A DNA stretch of 6,466 nucleotides from NCBI GenBank assembly GCA_050699055.1, contig JBOHCT010000219.1, positions 1-6,466 of the forward strand. The letters are read 5' to 3'. Shown here one piece after another: positions 1 through 4,249 of the stretch. Position numbers and translations under genes: made by a program. The DNA is from JBOHCT01 sp050699055 (GTDB lineage Bacteria > Actinomycetota > Actinomycetes > Streptosporangiales > JBOHCT01). The notes beneath the pieces were generated by a model that was given only the letters and a program-made list of their open reading frames with translations, was not told the origin of the DNA and made no database searches. The first letter of the stretch is position 1; every line of letters starts with the position of its first letter.

Positions 1-291
1 CTTCTGGTGGGCGCGATCACGTACTCGGTGATGGGGGAGGAGATCGACTTTTCGCCCGCGTTGACCGCGGTGACTCTTGGCGGGCCCGCCGCCATCTGCC
101 TGATCGCGGTTGGTATCGGCCGACTTATCCCGTCGGCGGTGGCATCGGCCAGGTGGGTCAGCACCGGCGCGCTCCTGGTCTTCGTCACGATCACCGGTTT
201 CTCCGTCGGGCCGTTCTTCGCGCCCGCCGCCATTCTGCTGCTTGCCTCGTCGGTCGTCCAGACGGCGGCGGCCCCACGTCGCGGCACGTGA
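1..291 (+). CDS. C-terminal part of a membrane protein of unknown function (5' end outside window)
   Basis: The frame is open from the first base and ends at TGA 289-291, giving 96 residues of an incomplete protein. I do not recognise the family. The visible part is strongly hydrophobic, with likely membrane segments at about residues 22-43, 52-70 and 71-88 of the fragment, separated by short loops (SAVASAR, then a Pro/Phe-containing turn). It ends in a short basic tail (PRRGT). An in-frame GTG lies at position 7, but the codons before it (Leu-Leu) continue the hydrophobic reading, so the true start is probably upstream of the window. The gene converges on the LON-domain gene with 33 bp between stop codons. 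Codon use is GC-rich in third positions, which supports real coding. Function is not assigned; a small integral membrane protein or the last helices of a larger one both fit. Confidence 0.6.
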   Translation, partial: LLVGAITYSVMGEEIDFSPALTAVTLGGPAAICLIAVGIGRLIPSAVASARWVSTGALLVFVTITGFSVGPFFAPAAILLLASSVVQTAAAPRRGT

Positions 292-324
292 CCCGGCGCC
301 GGCCCCCTGTTCGAAGGAGTGGGG

Positions 325-1002
325 TCAGTTGGTGCCCGGGGCATCACCGAAGGGCGCCGACCCTGGGAGCGCGGGAACGGCCTGGACAAGCGCCGACTCC
401 CGGCGCAGTAGGCGCTGCTCGTAGCGCAGACGCGTGGCGATGTCCTTCGCCTCCAGGAGCTGCTGCTTGATCGGCCGGCTGACGATGAGCGAGGCAGCCA
501 CCAGGTAGGAGAGCGTCGCCGGATCGTGAGGCAGTTCCTCCGGCACCCGCATGGTCATTCCCACGCCGCGCAGGGCCGCGCAGTACCGCCAGAACAGTGC
601 CGTGACGCCGACCGCAAGCGCATCAGCGTCGTCGCCGAGCTGATCGGGGAATGGCGTGGTCTCCGCCCGCAGGTACGGCAGTGAGTCGCCGTCCACGCTC
701 CGTACACGGAAACGAGGCCCACCGACGGTGACGAGGTCGTAGCGGCCGTCGTCGTGGGGTTCGATGCGGCGCACCTCCGCGACGCAGCCGACGTCGGCCA
801 TCTCCTTGACCGCGTCGTTCCCGACCTCGTGGCCCAGGGTTATCGCGACGACGCCGAACCTCCGCTCGTCCTCCGGATGGTCGAGCAGCTGGCCGACGAG
901 CTGGCGGTAGCGCTCCTCGAAAACGTGGAGCGGGAGAACGAGTCCCGGGAAGAGCACGGTGTCCAGGGGGAAGAGAGGCAGCGTCGTCCGCCCGTCGGCC
1001 AT
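325..1002 (-). CDS. Stand-alone LON substrate-binding domain protein (LonN-like)
   Basis: The 225-residue product matches the N-terminal substrate-binding domain of Lon protease, but no AAA+ ATPase or Ser-Lys protease domain follows. Seen in the sequence: the opening LPLFPLDTVLFPG and LPLHVFEERYR (residues about 8-33), the DVGCVAEVRRIE strand, the YDLVTVGGPRFRV strand, and a helical C-terminal half (about 165-205). The last 20 residues are Pro/Gly-rich. Such single-domain proteins are common in actinobacteria. A role in peptide or substrate recognition is inferred from Lon, and no enzymatic activity is expected. The start is ATG at 1002. No good Shine-Dalgarno precedes it, but a TACGCT -10-like hexamer (1014-1009) lies 6 nt upstream, so the mRNA may be leaderless. 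The gene is divergent from the ArsR gene across a 96-bp gap. Confidence 0.85.
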   Translation of the reverse strand: MADGRTTLPLFPLDTVLFPGLVLPLHVFEERYRQLVGQLLDHPEDERRFGVVAITLGHEVGNDAVKEMADVGCVAEVRRIEPHDDGRYDLVTVGGPRFRVRSVDGDSLPYLRAETTPFPDQLGDDADALAVGVTALFWRYCAALRGVGMTMRVPEELPHDPATLSYLVAASLIVSRPIKQQLLEAKDIATRLRYEQRLLRRESALVQAVPALPGSAPFGDAPGTN

Positions 1003-1008
1003 GGTTGC

Positions 1009-1014
1009 AGCGTA
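1009..1014 (-). promoter_or_regulatory. Possible -10 element for the LON-domain gene
   Basis: On the minus strand TACGCT (TAnnnT pattern) ends 6 nt before the ATG at 1002, the spacing expected of a leaderless actinobacterial transcript. Only a weak -35 can be found 15-18 bp further upstream (TTTGGA-like), so this is tentative. Confidence 0.3.
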
Positions 1015-1056
1015 GCGAGCCCAGCCACATCCAAAGAGGTGGCCCCGGGCAATTGA

Positions 1057-1072
1057 GTAACTTGCAGGTTAC
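1057..1072. promoter_or_regulatory. 16-bp palindromic operator, probable ArsR-family repressor site
   Basis: The sequence GTAACTTGCAGGTTAC is a near-perfect dyad: GTAAC and GTTAC arms around a TGCA core, with 14 of 16 positions symmetric. It lies 27 bp upstream of the ArsR gene's GTG start and contains a -35-like TTGCAG (1062-1067). Placement over the -35 of a repressor gene suggests autorepression. It sits 54 bp from the divergent LON-gene start and might affect that gene too. Assignment to this ArsR protein is inferred from position. Confidence 0.6.
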
Positions 1073-1091
1073 GTAAGGTTTCTGTTACGAA
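1062..1091 (+). promoter_or_regulatory. Probable promoter of the ArsR gene (leaderless arrangement)
   Basis: TTGCAG (1062-1067) and TACGAA (1086-1091) are separated by 18 bp and resemble -35 and -10 elements. The -10 ends 7 nt before the GTG start at 1099, and no Shine-Dalgarno lies in that gap. Transcription would therefore begin at or next to the start codon. An alternative -10, TAAGGT (1074-1079), would leave a leader of about 12 nt. Confidence 0.4.
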
Positions 1092-1098
1092 TGTCTCC

Positions 1099-1431
1099 GT
1101 GGACGCTTTCGAGGCTCTCGCTGATCCCACGCGGCGACACATCGTCGAGCTGCTGGCTGACAGCGAGCGGTCGGCGGGCCAGATCGCCGCCGAGTTCGAC
1201 ATCAGCAGGCCGGGTGTTTCGCGCCATCTGCGCGTGCTCCGCGAGGCCGGCCTCGTCCACGTCCGCGAAGACGCCCAACGGAGGCTGTACTCGCTCGACC
1301 CCGATCCGCTCGGGGAGATCGACGACTGGCTCGCCCGACACCGACGGTTCTGGGCAGACCGGCTCGACGCGCTCGACACCGAGGTCCGACGTGGGCGTCG
1401 CGACCAACCGAGAGGAGAGGACGATGACTGA
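1099..1431 (+). CDS. ArsR-family winged-helix transcriptional repressor
   Basis: The 110-residue product opens with the typical FEALADPTRRHIVELL (residues 4-19). A winged helix follows: an AGQIAAEFDISRPGVSRHLRVL recognition region (26-47), AGLVHV, and a wing ending in RLYSLDPDPL (62-71). The tail EIDDWLARHRRFWADRLDALD is characteristic of the ArsR subgroup paired with SRPBCC/AHSA1 genes. It contains no cysteine, so a classical thiol metal site is absent and a metal-sensing role is unlikely. GTG at 1099 is chosen because it gives the family N-terminus. The ATG at 1091 is in another frame, and nothing upstream in frame fits. The gene is probably autoregulated through the palindrome at 1057-1072. 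Its end overlaps by 8 bp a start codon with a strong Shine-Dalgarno, but the partner gene there is broken. Confidence 0.88.
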   Translation: MDAFEALADPTRRHIVELLADSERSAGQIAAEFDISRPGVSRHLRVLREAGLVHVREDAQRRLYSLDPDPLGEIDDWLARHRRFWADRLDALDTEVRRGRRDQPRGEDDD

Positions 1432-1475
1432 CCAGGCGCTCGGGGCCCTTCGCCAGGATGGCGACTATAGAGCCA
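1424..1475 (+). pseudogene. 5' remnant of an SRPBCC/AHSA1-like gene coupled to ArsR
   Basis: A ribosome binding site (GGAGAGG, 1414-1420) precedes an ATG at 1424 that overlaps the ArsR stop. The first residues read MTDQALGALRQDGDYRATR. From memory, this closely resembles the N-terminus of SRPBCC/AHSA1-domain proteins encoded directly after this ArsR subtype (MT..ALG.L...GD...R). The similarity then stops. The frame continues without family features as Gly/Arg/Pro-rich sequence to TGA 1751-1753, running antisense through the neighbouring ATPase gene. The body of the gene (normally about 150 residues) is therefore absent. I infer a deletion or replacement with a junction near 1465-1480. The translation signals are intact, so a junk fusion peptide of about 110 residues could still be made. 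The exact junction cannot be placed without homologues. Confidence 0.6.
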
Positions 1476-1517
1476 CGCGCGGTCGGGGGAGCGGTACGGG
1501 GGTTTGCGCTCGACCCC

Positions 1518-1532
1518 GGCCGCGCGGCGGCC
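1518..1532 (-). terminator. Weak hairpin just past the RsbW-like gene stop
   Basis: GGCCG (1518-1522) and CGGCC (1528-1532) can pair around a 5-nt loop immediately downstream of the minus-strand stop at 1536-1534. The stem is short and no T-tract follows, so terminator function is only suggested by position. Confidence 0.22.
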
Positions 1533-1533
1533 C

Positions 1534-1935
1534 TCAGGGGCGCACGTCGAACCACAGGGTGGTGCGTCCCGGCTCGCGCGTGTACCCCCAGCGTGCGGCC
1601 AGGACATCGATGATCGCGACCCCGCGGCCGTCCGTCGCCTCCGGGCGGATACGACACGCGCACGGGATCGTGTTCGAGCCCCCGTCTGTCACCTCGACAC
1701 GCGCCCCTTTCGCGGCCCGGGTAACCGTGACCGTGAAGCCGCTGGGCGCCTGATCGGCCTCCGTCTGGCCGGAGCCGGTATGGACGAGGGCGTTGGTCGC
1801 GACCTCGCTCGTCAGGAGCACCGCGTCGTCCGCGCAGGGGTGAGTCGGGCCCAGGGTGTCCGCGACGAACGCGCGTGCCGCGCTCACCTGGTCCAGGGAT
1901 GCGGCGAAATGCCCGGCTCGCGTGTACTCCGTCAC
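1534..1935 (-). CDS. RsbW-like ATP-binding regulatory protein (HATPase_c_2)
   Basis: The 133-residue product is a single GHKL-type ATP-binding domain like the anti-sigma kinases RsbW and SpoIIAB. Seen: an N-box LLTSEVATNALVHT with Glu44 and Asn48, a G1 box VEVTDGGS with Asp84, a G2 box DGRGVAIID (102-110), and the closing TTLWFDV strand. The start is taken as GTG at 1935 because a perfect GGAGG (1947-1943) lies 7 nt upstream. A longer frame from TTG at 1962 would place that Shine-Dalgarno inside the gene. No sigma-factor or anti-anti-sigma gene is nearby. Instead the gene is divergent from an XRE-DUF5753/DUF397 pair, an arrangement recurring at WhiJ/AbaA-type loci in Streptomyces. It therefore probably acts with those proteins. 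Whether it binds a sigma factor or phosphorylates a partner is unknown. Confidence 0.85.
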   Translation of the reverse strand: MTEYTRAGHFAASLDQVSAARAFVADTLGPTHPCADDAVLLTSEVATNALVHTGSGQTEADQAPSGFTVTVTRAAKGARVEVTDGGSNTIPCACRIRPEATDGRGVAIIDVLAARWGYTREPGRTTLWFDVRP

Positions 1936-1987
1936 GACCGTACCTCCGTGTTCTGCTGCCAAGGCGGCTCCGGCTCGGCATACTCAG

Positions 1988-2016
1988 ATCATGCACAGCA
2001 AGAAGTAGTGATGCAA
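1988..2016 (-). promoter_or_regulatory. Probable promoter of the RsbW-like gene
   Basis: On the minus strand TTGCAT (2016-2011) and CATGAT (1993-1988) are spaced by exactly 17 bp, a good sigma70-type/HrdB-type match. Transcription would start near 1981, giving a leader of about 45 nt that carries the GGAGG at 1947-1943. The -35 lies inside the inverted repeat at 1997-2022. Confidence 0.5.
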
Positions 2017-2022
2017 CTTGCT
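1997..2022. promoter_or_regulatory. Inverted repeat in the divergent promoter region, candidate XRE operator
   Basis: AGCAAG (1997-2002) and CTTGCT (2017-2022) form a 6-bp inverted repeat with a 14-bp spacer. The right arm overlaps a second small dyad, GCAA-C-TTGC (2013-2021). The repeat lies between the divergent ATPase and XRE genes and covers the -35 of the former. It is a plausible site for the XRE protein encoded next door. This rests on position and symmetry only. Confidence 0.45.
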
Positions 2023-2044
2023 TGGCAGATTTGAGGAGAGGGTT

Positions 2045-2908
2045 ATGACCGTCCGCCACAGCCCGACCGTGCGGCGCCGCCGGCTCGCCGCCGAGCTGCG
2101 TCGCCTCCGCGAGGGCAAGGGGTTCACGATCCAGCAGGTGGCCGAGCGGATCGACTGCACGGGCTCGAAGATCAGCCGCATCGAGACCGCGCGCGTCACG
2201 GTGCACCCACGCGACGTCCGCGACCTGCTCAACGTCTACGGCGTGATCGGCCAGCGGCGCGAGGCGCTGGTCACGCTGGCCCGGCAGGCGCGCCAGAAAG
2301 GCTGGTGGCGTAGCTACTCCGACGTCGTGCCCTCGTGGTTCGAGTCCTTCGTGGGACTGGAGTCCGAGGCGTCGTCGATGCGAACGTACGAGACCCAGTT
2401 CGCACCGGGGCTGTTGCAGACCGAGGAGTATATGAGGTGCGTCATCCGCGCCATGCGCACATCCGCGGGACCGAACGAGATCGAGCGCGTGGTCGCGTTG
2501 CGCTTGGCGCGCCAGGAGCTGTTGACTCGCGACATCCCGGTGCAGTACTGGGCGGTGCTCGACGAGGCGGTTCTGCGCCGCCTCGTGGGAGGGCGCGGTG
2601 TCATGCGGCTGCAGCTCGATCGCCTCGTCGATGCCGGCGGGCTGCCGAACGTGGAGCTGCAGGTGTTGCCGTTTGAGGCTGGTGCGCACGCCGGTATGAA
2701 TGGAGCGTTCGTGCTGTTCGGATTCCCCGAGCGCGACGACCCGGACGTGGTCTTCCTCGAGAACGAGACCAGCGGTCTCTATATGGAGGAGCCCAAGGAT
2801 GTCGACCGGTATACCCTGGTTTTTGACCACCTTCGCGCGATGGCGTTGTCCCCAGATGAGTCTGTGGCGCTGATCCGTGCGGTGGCCAAGGAGTGCGGCA
2901 ATCGTTGA
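2045..2908 (+). CDS. XRE-family DNA-binding regulator with DUF5753 domain (WhiJ-like)
   Basis: The 287-residue product has an N-terminal Cro/C1-type helix-turn-helix (residues about 12-67: LAAELRRLREGKGFTIQQVAERI, then SKISRIETARV). A long C-terminal DUF5753 domain follows, starting at GWWRSY (about 91-96) and including the diagnostic ETQFAPGLLQTEEY and the later ELQVLPF and FGFPE strands. This is the architecture of Streptomyces WhiJ and its many paralogues, which regulate differentiation and secondary metabolism. ATG 2045 is chosen because GAGGAG (2033-2038) lies 6 nt upstream and the protein then begins like relatives. An in-frame CTT-rich extension back to 2018 lacks a ribosome site. The DUF397 gene follows after 12 bp, surely co-transcribed. 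The length is typical of the family. What the DUF5753 domain senses is unknown. Confidence 0.9.
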   Translation: MTVRHSPTVRRRRLAAELRRLREGKGFTIQQVAERIDCTGSKISRIETARVTVHPRDVRDLLNVYGVIGQRREALVTLARQARQKGWWRSYSDVVPSWFESFVGLESEASSMRTYETQFAPGLLQTEEYMRCVIRAMRTSAGPNEIERVVALRLARQELLTRDIPVQYWAVLDEAVLRRLVGGRGVMRLQLDRLVDAGGLPNVELQVLPFEAGAHAGMNGAFVLFGFPERDDPDVVFLENETSGLYMEEPKDVDRYTLVFDHLRAMALSPDESVALIRAVAKECGNR

Positions 2909-2920
2909 AAGGACGGCGAC

Positions 2921-3130
2921 ATGGCCGTGCCGGACCTGTCCGGAGCCGTTTGGCGCAAGAGCAGTCGTAGTAGCGGACAGGGCAACTGCGTCGAGGTCGC
3001 GCGGCTTGACGGGTACATGGTCGCGGTCCGCGACAGCAAGGACCCGCACGGCGCGAGGCTCGCCCTGCCCTCTCGCGCGTGGGAGGCGTTCGTCGGCGAC
3101 CTAAAGCGCGGCGCCCTCGACCGCGCCTGA
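2921..3130 (+). CDS. DUF397 small protein, partner of the XRE-DUF5753 regulator
   Basis: The 69-residue product is a complete DUF397 protein. It has the hallmarks AVWRKSSRSSGQGNCVEVAR (residues 9-28), a VAVRDSKDPHG turn (34-44), and a C-terminal WEAFVGDLKRG. ATG 2921 has an AAAGGA ribosome site (2908-2913) with 7-nt spacing that overlaps the stop of the XRE gene, so translation is probably coupled. DUF397 proteins are almost always encoded beside XRE-DUF5753 genes in actinobacteria. The pair has been discussed as a regulator and antagonist, somewhat like toxin-antitoxin modules. The biochemical role is not settled, and the antagonist role here is inference from context. Length and sequence look normal, with no sign of decay. 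No T-rich terminator follows. Confidence 0.92.
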   Translation: MAVPDLSGAVWRKSSRSSGQGNCVEVARLDGYMVAVRDSKDPHGARLALPSRAWEAFVGDLKRGALDRA

Positions 3131-3227
3131 CCGTCTGCCATGATCCGCCGGGATACTTCGGCGCTCAGCGCGCGTCGAGCCGTGTCGGCACACCAACGGC
3201 GGGTGTCGTTCGTCGACGGTCGCGTAT

Positions 3228-3500
3228 GTGAACACCGTCGTGCGCCGCGGCCTGCCGCGTGGCAGCGGCTCCCGTGACGACCTGGACGTGGTCAGCTATG
3301 GCCGCAACGACGAGGTCGCCGATCTTCACCGTGTGACGCATCCCCTGACCAACGAGTTATCGTACGCACTCGCTGCCCGCATCGTCGCCGGCCCCGCGTC
3401 TCGAAGGGCCACCGTGGTCGAGCACGTGACCCCCACAGCTGACTGGGTTGTCTATCGAACTATTCCGATATATCGTCGAGCTAACGAGATACCACGATGA
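3228..3500 (+). CDS. Unrecognised 90-residue reading frame, possibly a gene remnant
   Basis: This frame starts at GTG 3228 and ends at TGA 3498-3500; I do not recognise the product. Up to about codon 74 the third positions are roughly 80% G/C and second positions much lower, the pattern of genuine high-GC coding. The middle contains an acidic-basic stretch (SYGRNDEVADLHRV), then LTNELSYALAARI. From about 3445 onward the base composition becomes AT-rich because the frame runs through the PadR-operon promoter, so the C-terminus is unlikely to be original. No Shine-Dalgarno precedes the GTG. The frame is open back to 3144, just after a TGA at 3141-3143, without a better start. It contains a TTA leucine codon (3357-3359), which in Streptomyces-type genomes depends on the bldA tRNA. 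It could be a decayed gene, a real short gene, or chance. Confidence 0.28.
   Translation: MNTVVRRGLPRGSGSRDDLDVVSYGRNDEVADLHRVTHPLTNELSYALAARIVAGPASRRATVVEHVTPTADWVVYRTIPIYRRANEIPR
3448..3476 (+). promoter_or_regulatory. Probable promoter of the PadR-ABC operon
   Basis: TTGTCT (3448-3453) and TATCGT (3471-3476) are separated by 17 bp. The -10 matches TATAAT at 4 of 6 and the -35 matches TTGACA at 4 of 6. Transcription would begin near 3483, giving a leader of about 38 nt with GGGAGG at 3508-3513. The local AT-rich composition stands out from the surrounding DNA. Confidence 0.55.
3453..3491. promoter_or_regulatory. Cluster of TATCG/CGATA repeats, probable PadR operator
   Basis: TATCG (3453-3457) faces CGATA (3466-3470) across 8 bp. 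CGATATATCG (3466-3475) is a perfect 10-bp palindrome. TATCG (3471-3475) then faces GATA (3488-3491). The elements overlap the spacer, the -10 and the predicted start of transcription, which is where a repressor would block RNA polymerase. AT-rich dyads of this kind are typical PadR targets. Assignment to the adjacent PadR protein is inferred. Confidence 0.6.
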
Positions 3501-3520
3501 CGGAGTAGGGAGGATGCTTG

Positions 3521-4249
3521 ATGAGCGACGCGTATGGTGCGCCGTGGCCGTCCTTCGGAGGACGCGGCGAGCACTGCGGATGGGACCCCATACAAAGGTT
3601 GAGGATGGCCGCCGGGCGCGGCGGGCACGCAGGCGCCCGCGGAGCGGGCCCGTGGTTCTGGGGCGATCCGGGCGGTGGCGGCGGACCGTTCCGCCCGCCA
3701 TTTCCGCCGTCTCCGCCTGGGTTCGTGCCGCGTTCCGGCCATCACCGAGGCCACGGATGGCCCTGGGGCGGGCCGAAGGTGCGTCGCGGCGACGTCCGCG
3801 CGTCCGTCCTCGCGCTGTTGGTCGAGGAGCCGCGCAACGGTTACCAGATCATCCAGGAGATCGCCGAGCGCAGCGGCGGCGTCTGGCGGCCGAGCGCCGG
3901 CTCGGTGTACCCGGCGCTGCAGCAGCTCGAGGACGAAGGCCTCGTCCGGGCCGTGGAGTCAGGCGGGCGGAGGCTCTTCGAGCTGACCGAGGACGGCCGC
4001 GCGTACGTCGAGGCCCACGCGAAGGAATGCACCGCGCCATGGGAGGCGGTGTACGACAGCGTGGGCGAGCAGGCGATCGAGACGCGCAACCTGATCGGAG
4101 GGGTCGCCAGGGCGGCGGTTCAGGTGCTGCAGGCCGGCTCCCCGTCGCAGGCCGCCGAGGTACATCGGGTCCTGACTGACGCCCGGCGGTCGCTGTACCG
4201 GATCCTCGCCGAAGACGACGGGCACGACGCCGAGGAGGACGCGGAATGA
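3521..4249 (+). CDS. PadR-family transcriptional repressor with long Gly/Pro-rich N-terminal extension
   Basis: The 242-residue product carries a PadR winged helix at about residues 88-168. Visible parts are RGDVRASVLALLVEEPRNGY, the recognition region RPSAGSVYPALQQLEDEGLV (123-142), and a wing ending in FELTEDGRAYV. A helical C-terminal dimerisation segment (about 172-230) and an acidic tail follow. The first 85 residues are low-complexity, rich in Gly, Pro, Trp, Phe, His and Arg (for example WFWGDPGGGGGPFRPPFPP), and presumably disordered. ATG 3521 has GGGAGG (3508-3513) at 7 nt. A TTG directly before it and an ATG at 3514 in another frame are less well placed. The stop overlaps the ATPase start by 4 bp (ATGA), showing translational coupling. 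The protein is expected to repress its own operon through the repeats at 3453-3491 and to respond to a compound handled by the pump; the ligand is unknown. Confidence 0.9.
   Translation: MSDAYGAPWPSFGGRGEHCGWDPIQRLRMAAGRGGHAGARGAGPWFWGDPGGGGGPFRPPFPPSPPGFVPRSGHHRGHGWPWGGPKVRRGDVRASVLALLVEEPRNGYQIIQEIAERSGGVWRPSAGSVYPALQQLEDEGLVRAVESGGRRLFELTEDGRAYVEAHAKECTAPWEAVYDSVGEQAIETRNLIGGVARAAVQVLQAGSPSQAAEVHRVLTDARRSLYRILAEDDGHDAEEDAE

Larger units (their letters stand above)
3131..3520. other. 390-bp region without a confident gene
   Basis: Between the DUF397 stop and the PadR start no recognisable gene is present. It holds the doubtful frame at 3228-3500 and, at its right end, the promoter and repeat cluster of the PadR operon (3448-3491). 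A small dyad, GCGCT-C-AGCGC (3161-3171), is present but is too tight to form a terminator hairpin. No T-tract terminator was seen after the DUF397 gene. Confidence 0.6.

Noticed and set aside
293..302. CCGGCGCCGG palindrome between the convergent first two genes as a terminator
   Set aside because: A 10-bp palindrome with no loop cannot form a proper terminator stem and no T-tract follows; in DNA this GC-rich it is unremarkable.
840..1607. A 255-codon minus-strand frame overlapping LON, ArsR and the ATPase end
   Set aside because: It is Ser/Arg/Pro-rich without motifs and overlaps three better-supported genes in other frames.
1475..1753. The continuing plus-strand frame after the SRPBCC-like start, as a real gene
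   Set aside because: It is antisense to the ATPase gene, is Arg/Pro/Gly-rich, and loses family resemblance after about 20 codons; treated as read-through from a remnant.
1936..1962. TTG 1962 as start of the RsbW-like protein
   Set aside because: It would bury a perfect GGAGG with ideal spacing to GTG 1935 inside the gene, and the extra nine residues do not belong to the domain.
1202..3049. A 615-codon open frame on the minus strand
   Set aside because: It runs antisense through ArsR, across the ATPase gene and through the whole XRE-DUF5753 gene. Its product is low-complexity Arg/His/Ala/Asp-rich with no family features, as expected of an antisense frame in high-GC coding DNA.
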